NCBI GenBank assembly: GCA_009760885.1
Contig: CM019712.1
Location: 26,953,816-27,017,815, forward strand
Source: Achatina immaculata
Lineage: Eukaryota; Mollusca; Gastropoda; Stylommatophora; Achatinidae
DNA length: 64,000 nucleotides
Reading direction: 5' to 3'
The notes below the pieces were generated by a model. It was not told the DNA's origin. It saw nothing but the letters and a program-made list of their open reading frames with translations, and made no database searches. A program made the position numbers and the translations under genes. Of the stretch, positions 61,101 through 64,000 are shown in pieces. Within the stretch, counting starts at the first letter, position 1, and every line of letters starts with the position of its first letter.

Positions 61101-64000
61101 AGCATCCGCTCTCTTCTTTGAGAACCACTAATGGAACATAAGCCACAGACCAACGCTCTTCACTTGCCTCCTACTGGCATCTTTAGCTACACTTTTTTTC
61201 CATTCTCTAGTTTATCTTCTTTCTACAGTTCTCTAGTATACATTTTTTCCTTTTGGCCTGTGTAGAATTGTTCATCTTTCAAAAGCCTGACATATTTGTT
61301 AAAGCAACAAATATGTCCACTTCTTCTACAAACTATTTTAAGTCCCACAGTCTCATCATAACATACAGTGTGAAATAAACACCGTTCTCCCCGTATCTTA
61401 CTTTATTACTATATCCTTTCAGTGCATTTGGAAGATTACTATTCGATAACGATCTCAGAAGCTCTTAGTCTCGATTGGTTCAGAAGATTGTTATAAAAGT
61501 TGTTAAAGATCCCGCTTAAACACGTTCACCTACCATTCGTAGATCCTCAAGTTAGCTTTGAGTACACTTCTGTGTTCAGTTTTACTTCCTCCTTGATTGG
61601 CGCCTCTGTTTGTTCGTAGATCTGTGCACGCATTCATTTGTTAGATGTTATCCTAGAACAGAGGTTCTCAGCCAATGGAGAATACTCCCTCTTCGAAATT
61701 TCTCAGGTGGGAATTTTAGAGTTTCCTTGGGGGAATACATGGACCACAGATTCAAACTGTTTCAATATTGGACCACCTTAAAACCTGGAATACAACTTTT
61801 AAGTCAGGCAGTGAGAATGACATTCTGACATTTTGTCGAAAGAGTGCACGAAGAAAAAAGAAAGTTTGACAATAACTGTACTAGAATTTTGCAATGATTT
61901 TGCTTACTACAGTCTTGGAGAAGGAGTGTACGGGCACTAATGACAATTTTCTTCTAATTAGAAAGTTTTGATTCAGACATAATTTAATTATATCTAATGC
62001 TTCGTCTGGGCATTTGGTCTAGAGTTAGTGCTTTCTCATTCTGCACTTTTCCTTTGCTTTATTCTGCCAGTCAGCTCCAGAGAAAAACACGACCCACAAA
62101 TCAGAAAATCCAGCAGAGTTCCAGCGCATGCCAGAAGGTGGCTATGATAAACGAGCATGCTGTCAGCTATTTTCTGCTATTCTAAGTCTCCCATTATAGT
62201 TAAATTTGGAACTTATATTAGTATGTCTGTATTTTCTCTAGAATTAAGTGAAAGAAGAAGAAAAATAAAAGAAGAAAGCTTGTATTCTCTTACTTACTAT
62301 TTTTCTCAAAGATTTCAACTAATTTTGTTTTTATCTGTTTTTATTTCACAGGCCCACCAGGTAAGAGAAAAGTTTTGTGTTCAAAACATTTCATTGTAAA
62401 GGTAATTTGGACATATGAATTAGACAGGTAAGTTTAGAAAGTAAATTAACCCAGAAAATTAGAAGAGAAAAAAGGTAACTGTCAGTGACGATATAAAAAG
62501 GTAAACTAGAAAGTCAAATTATTACAACTTGTTCTTTATTTTAACGTCAGGCGAATTGGACTTGAATATGAAGTCACAATTTTGTATTGTCATAGTCGTA
62601 CCAGTGTGATAAAGATAAAGCATACGTTTAGTTGAGATGTTAACATTGATTATGGAACACCACAATTGACACTTACTACAAAAAGTTTTAATTTCAGTCT
62701 TTAGATAGGAAGGAAACTATACCATAGAATCTTATCACTGGCCCAGTGATTATTCACCTATTTTGGGTCGTGGCTTCCAGGTCTGGTAAGAGAACAGCTT
62801 TAGACTTCTTTGAATCAAAGTAAAGCCATAAGCAGAATACCGACGATACTAAGATTTGTTTGTAATCGAGTCGGTCCATTTGGTGATCAGTGGACCCTCA
62901 AATTTTTTCTATGGATACCCTGTGGGATCCATGGATACCAGGTTAAGAACCACTGCTTTATGCTTCTGTATCGAAATGCTGAAAAGGAAGAAAATTACTG
63001 GCAACTAACTCCACCATCGCCATCAATAAGAACGCCACCAAAAAGTATCGCTTACATCATTGCAATCGTTATAACCTGGCTCTAAATGGTATAACTATCA
63101 GACCAAGACCTGGACATTTCTTTTCAAAGCCTGAACCCCCCAGAAGTGTATAGGTATAGGAGGAAAAACTGGCGAAAGATCAGGCTACATGGAGCGTAAC
63201 CATGAATCTAGATAACAAGTATATGAGAGCAGAAAACAGGGAGACATAAACCGAAAATGACTTTTAAGTCAGACAGTGAGAATGACATTCTGATATATTG
63301 TCAAAAGAGTGCATGAAGAAAAACAGTTTGACAATAAATGCCCTAGAATTTTGCAAAGAGTTTGTTTTACTACAGACTGGAGAAGGAGAGTGCAATAAAT
63401 ATAAATGTGCGGACATTAATGACACATTTCTTCTATTTAGAAAGTTTTGATTCAGACATATTTTAAGTATACCTCTGCTTCGTTTGGGCATTTGGTCTAG
63501 AGTTGGTGCTTTCTCATTCTGCACATTTCCTCTGTTTTATTCTGGCGGTCAGCTCCAGAGAAAAACACGACCCACAAATCAGAAAATCCAGCAGAGTTCC
63601 AGCGCGTGCCAGAAGGTGGCTAGGATAAACAAGCATGCTATCAGCTGCCCTCGCATACGTTTCCTAGGATATTTTCATTTGAGAACTTTATCAATGCCTT
63701 TGAATCTAACGAGCCACCGAAAATTCCCTGGATTTTCCTGTGATAGGGCAGTGTCGCTCAGTGATAAACATAAGAGAGAGGGGGAAACTGCCTGGCATAG
63801 AATAAAAATATTTACAGTAACAATTTCTTCCCACTTGTCTGGGAGACATTAGCTAGAGATGTGATCTATTTTCTTTGTAATATTTGTCTATAAGTAGCCA
63901 GGTAAAAATGTGATTCTGTTTCTTGTAGTACCTGTTTGTGAGAACCCAGGCAAAGACGTGATTTTTCTGATGGACAAGTCTTCAAGTATCGGCGCCCAAA
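26321..64000 (+). CDS. Secreted multi-module cysteine-rich / vWA protein gene (partial; 11 exons recognised)
   Basis: I assembled this model by reading exons between AG acceptors and GT donors. The exons are 26321-26384, 27541-27648, 29192-29428, 39253-39378, 39633-39656, 42448-42558, 50374-50613, 52290-52406, 57550-57558, 62352-62360 and 63929 onward. Every junction is phase 1, so the frame stays open across all of them. The product has a signal peptide, three to four cysteine modules, a short hinge and a vWA domain that continues past the window. The half-modules are A, C-x(6-8)-C-x15-C, and B, C-x(18-19)-C-x4-C-(Q/E). vWA domains bind protein ligands through a divalent metal site, so an extracellular adhesion, matrix or immune role is likely but inferred. 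Exons may be missing, notably a B half after 52406. The introns are full of mobile elements. Confidence 0.75.
26490..26840 (+). mobile_element. tRNA-derived SINE with internal ~60-bp tandem units (intron 1)
   Basis: The head has a clear box B (GTTGGTTCGAACCTGGC at about 26520) followed by GGCTTTTTCTGGAGTTGAAG, which is also seen at 49065. The body contains about three units of 'CCTAGA.TATGAAGTGACTAGG' + 'AATATATGGGCACCCATACC'. It ends CATGATATGGCAGTGTTACC + TTCACCTTT, matching the ends at 29800 and 49215. Confidence 0.7.
27541..27648 (+). CDS. Exon 2: cysteine half-module B
   Basis: Follows acceptor CTCGTCCAATCAG and ends at donor GAAG|GTAAAT. It is 108 nt, phase 1-1. With the split G it reads GCSSGGKSYAHLDTFPHANG, then CANLQCQNGTIATTYE. 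The spacing is C-x18-C-x4-C with Y-x2-L-x2-F inside, the same as the B halves in exons 3, 6 and 7. No A half precedes it. Confidence 0.8.
28361..28443 (-). mobile_element. 3' tip of RTE-type LINE family A (intron 2)
   Basis: About 80 bp, the reverse complement of the family A terminus (CATTCATTCATTTGCATGTC … CAGCACTCCTGTAGGCCTCT + CGGTTGTGAGCAA). A very short 5'-truncated insertion. Confidence 0.85.
28941..28984. repeat. (CA)n(CT)n compound microsatellite
   Basis: An ACACAC run followed directly by CTCTCT, within intron 2. Confidence 0.95.
29192..29428 (+). CDS. Exon 3: complete six-cysteine module (A+B)
   Basis: Acceptor GGGTTTTTTTCAG, donor GAAG|GTAAAT, 237 nt, phase 1-1. It encodes one full module: CGKELDKKC (A start), 15 residues to YIC, 17 residues to C, then TAEGRVFQNLEIFKLSDG, C, NNYQ, CEDGEVV. 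Spacing is C-x7-C-x15-C-x17-C-x18-C-x4-C. A potential N-glycosylation site (N-S-T) and another (N-C-T) are visible. This exon defines the module best. Confidence 0.85.
29680..29805 (+). mobile_element. SINE 3' part (intron 3)
   Basis: ACTGACCATATCACCCTCTA … GACAGGTCAAGGAAAATATG … ACACCATATCCCTATGTGCC … CATGACAGGATTACCTTTACC. It is nearly identical to 49110-49215, so it is a dispersed element. The tRNA-like head is missing. Confidence 0.75.
29830..30510 (-). mobile_element. Tc1-like DDE transposase relic (intron 3)
   Basis: The minus strand retains blocks of a Tc1-type transposase catalytic domain: WHDGRISVYRRPHKSYADSY (about 30240-30300), a poly-Gly/Trp region in place of 'GGGSVMVWGG', then LYQNNIHVLSPWPEVSADLN + PMEHFRN (about 29900-30010). 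It is riddled with stops and frameshifts and contains a C-run at 30179-30192. The domain order and the 'DLNP.EH' block are diagnostic for Tc1-like elements. Confidence 0.75.
30635..30790 (+). repeat. 38-bp tandem repeat (4 units)
   Basis: Four near-identical units of TTGTAATCGATAAACATGCT + TACAAAACTTGTACTTC at the edge of the Tc1 relic. Confidence 0.95.
31004..31065. repeat. (GT)n(GA)n compound microsatellite
   Basis: About 12 GT followed by about 17 GA repeats. Confidence 0.95.
31245..32835 (-). mobile_element. LINE family C, reverse transcriptase and C-terminus (decayed)
   Basis: On the minus strand, going from 32835 down, I read NNKASGEDEITAEMRKA, FNKVWKEEKVPSKRKKKGII (start of RT), then a region matching 'FIDF.KAFDSV' and 'KQGCILSP' in broken frames, FAYLGSYIDQDNDTGKEVRI, ISTLVYACESWKTKDIEKK, RKIFGIKWNEFKNNAEI, RRWAYVGHVMSRNNQRIPKQ and RKRGRPRETLKRTLLREAG, ending near 31250 with the tail TAAGATGTAAGATAAGATAT (read on the minus strand). 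A non-LTR retrotransposon; the clade (RTE- or CR1-group) cannot be fixed by eye. The + strand copy at 40130 is the same family. Confidence 0.85.
32120..32217 (-). mobile_element. 3'-end fragment of LINE family C inserted in the older copy, with target-site duplication
   Basis: The 10-bp sequence GAGGTCTAAT occurs at 32120-32129 and 32208-32217. Between them lie 78 bp that copy the family C 3' terminus (CTTATCTTATATCTTATATC … CATAGGGCTCGCAAAGTAGT + TCGCCA). This is a clean 5'-truncated retrotransposition product. Confidence 0.85.
33280..33505 (+). repeat. 29-bp minisatellite (about 8 units)
   Basis: Near-identical copies of TTCTTGTGTCACTGTTCCTG + AATGCAGAT in intron 3. 32836-33275 and 33510-33840 show nothing identifiable. 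Confidence 0.95.
33845..34150 (+). repeat. Interspersed repeat family, possibly Penelope-related
   Basis: Shares several blocks with 42662-42770 and 48485-48860: ACAGGAAC.GCCGTTTTAATTAA, GCACACAGCTACAA, TTAATCATA.AAAAACATAC, GGAAGATAAAATAT and AGAGAG.GATATAATGGTAA. I could not identify a coding part. It lies just before the Penelope-like fragment at 34515. Confidence 0.6.
34515..35617 (+). mobile_element. Penelope-like element 1: RT end and GIY-YIG region (decayed)
   Basis: In broken frames the + strand follows the element at 52985-54350: VSTISVNVLDIAVNIAPSEL, YTCTDSHNSLFYFSSLPRSC, KASIPFSQLFRL (C-terminal RT region), then a long linker, and a GIY-YIG-like endonuclease region 'LCHCVQAMQYEAYMGCDLRL' + 'GDRFRQILNDISK'. 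Penelope-like elements encode a telomerase-like RT and usually a C-terminal GIY-YIG nuclease. The mariner at 35620 interrupts its 3' side. Confidence 0.75.
35620..36958 (-). mobile_element. Near-complete mariner transposon with both terminal inverted repeats
   Basis: The left end is CAAGGTGTGGCCGGTAAGTA + ATGAGACT; the right end, read on the minus strand, is CAAGGTTTGTTCAGTAAGTA + ATGGGACT. Both are flanked by TA (35618-35619 and 36959-36960), the mariner target. On the minus strand the transposase reads EQRYTIKFYVKLGKSATETL (about 36720), SHTSENADRG, VLSNEQKKNRV, VITVDETCVFEYEPE (first catalytic D), KEFVPPGQ, WVLHHDNATSHASL (second D) and QPPYSPALARDDFFLFHRLK. The second and third D are 34 residues apart, matching D34D. 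At least two frameshifts split the ORF (near 36470-36390 and 36140), so it is non-autonomous now. Confidence 0.9.
36985..38375 (+). repeat. 9-bp pyrimidine-rich satellite
   Basis: About 150 units of TTCTCTATG / TTCTCTGTG / TTCTCTGTC. The 9-bp unit (3 codons) leaves frames open for hundreds of codons (FSMFSVFSV or CSLCSLSSL). Almost purely C/T on the + strand apart from the variable 7th and 9th bases. It begins about 90 bp past the right end of the mariner. Confidence 0.95.
38640..38830 (+). mobile_element. Penelope-like element tail fragment (intron 3)
   Basis: The order of blocks matches the Penelope tail: GCCGAAATATTTGACTGTTA + TATGTTC, CACTTTCCTCACCCTTTCTA, and TGAAAGTACATCTCTATCTAC. It may be the displaced tail of element 1, separated by the mariner and the 9-bp satellite; this is inference. 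Confidence 0.5.
39253..39378 (+). CDS. Exon 4: cysteine half-module A
   Basis: Acceptor TTCTAACTTTAG, donor ATAA|GTAAGT, 126 nt, phase 1-1. With the split codon it reads ACGKQLDGQCHLVDSWTLVS, then GKVYKCVKTVTAGKATYSYT + EI. Spacing is C-x7-C-x15-C, as in the A half of exon 3. The B half is two exons on (42448). Confidence 0.85.
39633..39656 (+). CDS. Exon 5: 24-nt linker micro-exon
   Basis: Between TTATCTCTTTTCAG and GTAAGTAT lie 24 nt, phase 1-1, reading (K)PTPDPNT. The Pro/Thr-rich peptide looks like a hinge joining half-module A (exon 4) to B (exon 6). The splice sites are both strong; the exon is too short for similarity, so the call rests on sites, phase and position. Confidence 0.65.
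40130..41265 (+). mobile_element. LINE family C, reverse transcriptase to 3' end (intron 5)
   Basis: Broken frames encode 'FIDFKKAF…HRDSLWRMLRYYGIP' (about 40170-40250), SERFQIETSVKQGCILSPFH (about 40315-40378, the RT G-x-x-Q-G-C-x-L-S-P block), WAHGTQIEDLDFADG (the YADD-equivalent block, with DFAD), then SSFENKSLRKILGIKWNEF, RRWTYVGHVMRRNNQRTPKQ, RRKRGRPHETLKRTLLREAS and the tail GTAAGATGTAAGAAGATATA. It ends in a (TA)n tract at 41273-41315. Confidence 0.85.
41335..42005 (+). mobile_element. RNase H region of a non-LTR retrotransposon
   Basis: The + strand reads FGSP.EITTSSMRMEIEAVS, then KERVHLLSQSPVTSLTWLY, CPGHAGVHGSDVTDRLAGQA (about 41610-41670) and, in shifted frames, 'INNQHLTGIASKQ' and GAYMGLL. 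It is the same family as 1263-1985. An internal ~30-bp unit (CAGGCTGAAATAAATGCCA) is repeated three times at 41665-41720. A small piece of the same tail may sit at 29070-29130. Confidence 0.75.
42050..42295 (+). repeat. ~58-bp tandem repeat (about 4 units)
   Basis: Copies of AAATGTAAATGATATTAATT + AAAACTAACAGAAATTATAA + CTGAGAAGTG(A/G). Confidence 0.9.
42448..42558 (+). CDS. Exon 6: cysteine half-module B
   Basis: Acceptor TTGTATTTTACAG, donor AGAG|GTATGT, 111 nt, phase 1-1. It reads TCTLSSTKYTNLQIFKNRVD, then QCDSRQCQNGNLVFLNR. Spacing is C-x19-C-x4-C with the conserved Y-x2-L-x2-F and CQNG. It pairs with exon 4 through the exon 5 linker to complete the second module. Confidence 0.85.
42662..42770 (+). 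repeat. Interspersed repeat, copy 2 (possibly Penelope-related)
   Basis: Matches 33845 and 48485 (AGAAACAGCTTTGTTAATTA, GCACACAGTTGTGACATTTT, TTAATCATACAAGAACATAC + AGGACAAA). Intron 6 sequence from 42775 to 43785 is otherwise unassigned. Confidence 0.65.
43795..43985 (+). repeat. ~55-bp tandem repeat (about 4 units)
   Basis: Near-identical units of GTAGTCAAGAAAGACATATG + CAATATTATTATCTAGACAC + CTTCTGT. Confidence 0.95.
44617..45310 (-). mobile_element. Penelope-like element 3, 3' part, inserted in the LINE A endonuclease
   Basis: The left segment (AATAAGGTAGATAGAGGTGT + ATGGTGCAGTTTTACAAAG … CATACAACATCCGATATTTC + GGCGTGAGCC) is the reverse complement of the Penelope tail at 54860-55026. 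Near 45230-45260, GTTAATTCCAGCTGGGTGGA + GACAGCCAG is the reverse complement of the end of its ORF at 54315-54345. So it is a minus-strand, 5'-truncated element. The host LINE breaks off right after its MGDFNV codons and resumes at about 45320. Confidence 0.75.
45588..45700 (+). mobile_element. Short dispersed element, copy 1
   Basis: AATGAATGAATGAATAATCT + TTACA… and TTGGGCACGCAGGCCCGTCT, then TTACATTCTGCCCTTCATCA. The core is shared with 57112-57240. It interrupts the LINE A frame (I-K-I-K-K | F-D-L-T-K). Size and lack of coding suggest a SINE-like element. Confidence 0.65.
46684..47385 (-). mobile_element. RTE-type LINE family B, antisense insertion in family A
   Basis: An uninterrupted minus-strand frame (47350-46697, ~217 codons) encodes the ORF C-terminus: MVISKKQNPPACSIKLNGT, FKYLGAIITSDGKCRTEI, LLYGSESWTIGKSAQKSLEA, RRMLRIPWTAKITNEECRRR, CTFIGHAMRRGGIENII and RRSRGRPREMILDRLTGWCE, ending MKDRVLWRSIIANASRHGT. 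The 3' tail is (ATG)n, read on the + strand as (ATC)n at 46678-46699. Because its frame is intact while the host LINE is decayed, the insertion is younger. Confidence 0.9.
48485..48860 (+). repeat. Interspersed repeat, copy 3 (possibly Penelope-related)
   Basis: The longest match to 33845-34150: GAACAGCTTTATTAATTAAT, TTTAATCATACAAAAAACAT + ACAGGACGAAAG, GAAGATAAAATATGAATCCA, AGCACTTAGCTGTGACTTGT + AAGACGCTG and AGAGAGCGGTATAATGGTAA. It includes a 17-base G run at 48777-48793. Confidence 0.65.
49040..49220 (+). mobile_element. SINE copy (intron 6)
   Basis: CCGGCTTCTTCTGGAGTTGG + GGAAGGAAAGGCAGCCAGGC, then ACTGACCATATCACCCTCTA and the TTACCTTTACCTTTACCTAC tail. It joins the head-side similarity of 26550 with the tail-side similarity of 29680, showing that those two are parts of one element. 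Confidence 0.75.
49225..49752 (+). mobile_element. DDE transposase relic (IS630-Tc1-mariner superfamily)
   Basis: Blocks in order: LHSERVAVWCDVASLGVIGP + YFF, ITMCRC/LTEYFIPELANRN-like, then degraded 'FQQDGAT.H' region, 'FPNVLFPDLGIF..PARSPD'-like in another frame, and at the C-terminus GFMREFSRRLAECIKCNGWH + LTGVIFKT. The order is that of a widespread invertebrate transposase related to Tc1/mariner. At least three frame changes. No terminal repeats were found. Confidence 0.65.
50374..50613 (+). CDS. Exon 7: complete six-cysteine module (A+B)
   Basis: Acceptor TTACTGTGACGTTCAG, donor TCAC|GTAAGT, 240 nt, phase 1-1. It reads VCRFVQDKRKCYPLGQSWAF, KGRVFKCVLQSGDAKAVLAS, PKLRKCTVGSTTYQDLETFT, SGNGCETSQCQSGQVKVIES. 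Spacing is C-x8-C-x15-C-x18-C-x18-C-x4-C. Together with exon 3 it shows that A and B form one domain even when other copies split them. Confidence 0.85.
51066..51107. repeat. (AT)n microsatellite (intron 7)
   Basis: Pure AT dinucleotide run. Confidence 0.95.
51170..51403 (+). other. Unassigned 77-codon open frame
   Basis: An open frame from ATG encodes KQPKIYISDECCYEVPRKRQ and then CCDTVLNMMIKEDPLGHHQY. The composition looks protein-like, but I do not recognise a family. It lies in intron 7 on the gene's strand and lacks obvious splice sites at its ends, so it could be a transposon fragment. Confidence 0.2.
51570..51745 (+). repeat. ~50-bp degenerate tandem repeat (3-4 units)
   Basis: Units of TTCTTTGATGTTTTCTATGT + TCTACTATAGCTATCCTTGG. 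Nothing else was identified in 51750-52285. Confidence 0.75.
52290..52406 (+). CDS. Exon 8: cysteine half-module A
   Basis: The acceptor is the weak TTTCTCTGTAAG; the donor is GCTG|GTGAGT. 117 nt, phase 1-1. It reads RCKDRTGQCVSLNHSWKVAN, then ITFKCIFDASWGYTIARVA. Spacing is C-x6-C-x15-C. Potential N-glycosylation sites N-H-S and N-I-T are visible. No B half was found before the vWA domain, so either the module is truncated or an exon was missed. Confidence 0.75.
52764..55026 (+). mobile_element. Penelope-like element 2 with RT, GIY-YIG region and flanking inverted repeats (intron 8)
   Basis: Core 52985-54350. RT blocks: TYRIFNLDVVSLYTSIPHDQ + GLQAVKFFLN, NGPYFDQISDVAIGTRMSPS, then FYRRYIYDGTGV (where active elements have a Y-x-D-D-like motif, so the second D region is altered), ANFLDIAVTIGPTGLTTSIH, YKPTDSHSYLLYSSSHQRSC, IPFSQLLRLRRLCTED. 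Downstream there is a GIY-YIG-like region: 'NVIYVI', CERCDMKYIG, 'GDRFRQHLNEISKHF' in broken frames (about 54090-54215). The left flank (52764-52950) and the tail (54860-55026) are inverted copies. Frameshifts and stops show that it is inactive. A 13-base C run is at 53798-53810. Confidence 0.85.
55480..56035 (+). mobile_element. RTE-type LINE family B, C-terminal part (intron 8)
   Basis: Encodes MRNILCNTSSSLNVRKRVLK, PTLLYGSESWTIGGSAQKSL, RRMLRIPWTAKITNEECKRR, CTFIGRVRG, then in another frame KKIERRGARGRPREMILDSL and LMACMKDRVLWRSIIASASQ. This is colinear with the antisense copy at 46684-47385. It ends at a (GAT)n tail. Confidence 0.9.
56036..56142 (+). repeat. (GAT)n/(GCT)n tail of LINE family B
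   Basis: A trinucleotide tract GATGATGATG with GCTGCTGCTG in the middle, directly following the LINE B terminus. The equivalent (ATC)n is at 46678-46699. Confidence 0.95.
56143..56285 (+). mobile_element. RNase H fragment of a LINE
   Basis: The + strand reads MLRWEWANLDCQVAELIWLY + CPEHTTFQAGE, like the W-x-Y-x-P-G-H block of LINE RNase H domains. It directly abuts the (GAT)n tract. 56290-56600 has no recognised content. Confidence 0.5.
56600..56735 (+). repeat. ~31-bp tandem repeat (4 units)
   Basis: Units of GGACTTTCTCGATGTGTATT + TCATTAGCTA. A short GATAAGACAGTA repeat follows at 56790-56870. Confidence 0.9.
57112..57438 (+). mobile_element. Short dispersed element, copy 2, with an empty site in the paralogous copy
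   Basis: Starts ATTGATTGACTAATGGATTG and carries TTGGGCACGCAGGCCCGTCT + GACATTCTGCACTTTATAAT, the core shared with 45588-45700. It is bounded on both sides by GAAGAAGAAG. The duplicate at 62205-62640 lacks it, so it inserted after (or was lost since) the duplication. Confidence 0.7.
57550..57558 (+). CDS. Exon 9: 9-nt hinge micro-exon
   Basis: TTTTTATTTCACAG|ACGCAACAG|GTAAGAC. Nine nucleotides, phase 1-1, adding D-A-T. The strong acceptor and donor are both kept in the duplicate (exon 10), although only 9 bp lie between them. The call is an inference from splice sites and phase. Confidence 0.55.
57860..57962 (+). repeat. Interspersed repeat, probable LINE 3' end, copy 2
   Basis: Matches 6785-6890: GAGCAAGAGCAGAAAAAAAG, GGAAAACCCTTGTGGAAGCC + CCATGTGCCC, GGGCACTTAAGGTTCAGAGA. 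Confidence 0.7.
58092..58160. repeat. (GATA)n microsatellite
   Basis: About 16 uninterrupted GATA/TAGA units. Confidence 0.95.
58255..60885 (+). repeat. AT-rich satellite, 26-bp and ~17-bp units (intron 9)
   Basis: About 2.6 kb of two interleaved units: TTATCTGGCATTATATAATG + TAAAAT (26 bp) and TATATAATGTAAAAT. Units at the left are nearly uniform, and those to the right vary (TACAATG, ACATAATG). A 505-bp block is duplicated: about 59826-60280 recurs at about 60331-60785, marked by the rare AACTGTATAATGCAAAATTA and CAACGGAAAACTATATAATG. TTATATAATG is partly self-complementary. Confidence 0.95.
60890..61655. other. No recognised gene (intron 9)
   Basis: Mixed sequence with a C run at 61081-61090. 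No exon with the module pattern was found. Confidence 0.5.
61659..61760 (+). mobile_element. Possible hAT-type terminal fragment
   Basis: CAGAGGTTCTCAGCCAATGG, then GGGGGAATACATGGACCACA. This resembles the start of widespread hAT-derived MITEs ('CAG(A/G)GGTTCTCAACC…'). There is no matching 8-bp target duplication with 62955. Confidence 0.35.
61805..62165 (+). repeat. Second segmental duplication, copy 1
   Basis: Colinear with 63255-63645: TCAGGCAGTGAGAATGACAT, TTTGACAATAA, TTAGAAAGTTTTGATTCAGA, GGGCATTTGGTCTAGAGTTA, CAGCTCCAGAGAAAAACACG + ACCCACAAATCAGAAAATCC. Identity is roughly 85-90 percent. Confidence 0.9.
62205..62630 (+). repeat. First segmental duplication, copy 2 (contains micro-exon 10)
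   Basis: The uninterrupted partner of 56985-57830. It retains the polypyrimidine tract, the micro-exon and the flanking intron. Confidence 0.9.
62352..62360 (+). CDS. Exon 10: 9-nt hinge micro-exon
   Basis: TTTTTATTTCACAG|GCCCACCAG|GTAAGAG. Nine nucleotides, phase 1-1, adding G-P-P. It differs from exon 9 (ACGCAACAG) at four of nine bases while the splice signals stay intact. The peptide across exons 8-11 would be …ARVADATGPPVPVCENPG. Confidence 0.55.
62865..62955 (+). mobile_element. hAT-type MITE terminal fragment
   Basis: GTCCATTTGGTGATCAGTGG + ACCCTCAAATTTTTTCTATG … GTGGGATCCATGGATACCAG + GTTAAGAACCACTG. The final GGTTAAGAACCACTG is the hallmark end of hAT-derived repeats. Confidence 0.5.
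63255..63645 (+). repeat. Second segmental duplication, copy 2
   Basis: Partner of 61805-62165. It ends in AAGCATGCTATCAGCTGCCC, beyond which the copies diverge. Confidence 0.9.
63929..64000 (+). CDS. Exon 11: start of von Willebrand factor A domain (runs off the window)
   Basis: Acceptor TGTTTCTTGTAG; with the split G it reads VPVCENPGKDVIFLMDKSSS, then IGAQ at the window end. The D-V-I-F-L-M-D-x-S-x-S-I-G pattern is the first strand and the MIDAS metal-binding motif (D-x-S-x-S) of a vWA domain, with a preceding Cys as in matrilin- or collagen-type vWA domains. The phase (1) matches exons 8-10. Confidence 0.85.

Noticed and set aside
61659..62955. A single hAT element spanning micro-exon 10
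   Set aside because: The ends look like hAT termini, but the 8-bp flanks do not match and the interior is the host segmental duplication. Two separate fragments are more likely.

Overview
The window looks like nuclear DNA from a mollusc, most likely a gastropod. It has GT-AG introns, signal-peptide exons, a fibrinogen-related (FREP-like) lectin domain, a von Willebrand A domain, RTE-type LINEs, Penelope-like elements, mariner/Tc1 transposons, tRNA-derived SINEs and very many AT-rich minisatellites. Nothing bacterial (operons, Shine-Dalgarno sites, CRISPR) was seen. The organism call is inference from gene and repeat content.

Two host loci are visible, both on the + strand. Locus 1 (about 2.0-6.1 kb) has a signal-peptide exon (3473-3527) and, 1.5 kb on, a fibrinogen-related domain (5011-5697) broken by at least three frameshifts. 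Locus 2 (26321 to beyond 64000, over 37 kb) is a secreted-protein gene that I assembled from eleven exons. A signal peptide is followed by cysteine-rich modules, two 9-nt hinge exons, and the start of a vWA domain with its metal-site motif at the window edge. Every junction I can read is phase 1. The cysteine module, C-x(6-8)-C-x15-C-x(17-18)-C-x(18-19)-C-x4-C, is not one I can name, and it is split into two half-modules that sit on separate or fused exons.

The leader exons of the two loci are related in the protein, the preceding ~110 bp, the splice donor and the first ~60 bp of intron. Both also lie downstream of the same 'TCTAGTTGACT...CAGTAACC' minisatellite family. This suggests a duplicated leader cassette joined to different ectodomains.

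Most of the rest is repeats. 0-2 kb: LINE fragments and a 26-bp array. 2-3.4 kb: arrays upstream of leader 1. 6-12.6 kb: decayed transposons and several minisatellites. 13-16.8 kb: a 47-bp array and a large 54/48-bp array. 17.4-19 kb: an RTE 3' half with a 739-bp tandem duplication. 20.4-21.3 kb: an array continuous with an RTE tail. 22-25.7 kb: 30-bp and ~31-bp arrays before leader 2. Introns of locus 2 carry a Tc1 remnant, two LINE-C copies, Penelope elements, a mariner with both terminal repeats, a 1.4-kb 9-bp pyrimidine array, a three-deep nest of elements (44.3-48.5 kb), a second Penelope element flanked by inverted repeats (52.8-55.0 kb), and a 2.6-kb AT-rich satellite (58.2-60.9 kb). 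Transposon reading frames are mostly broken, so I call these relics.
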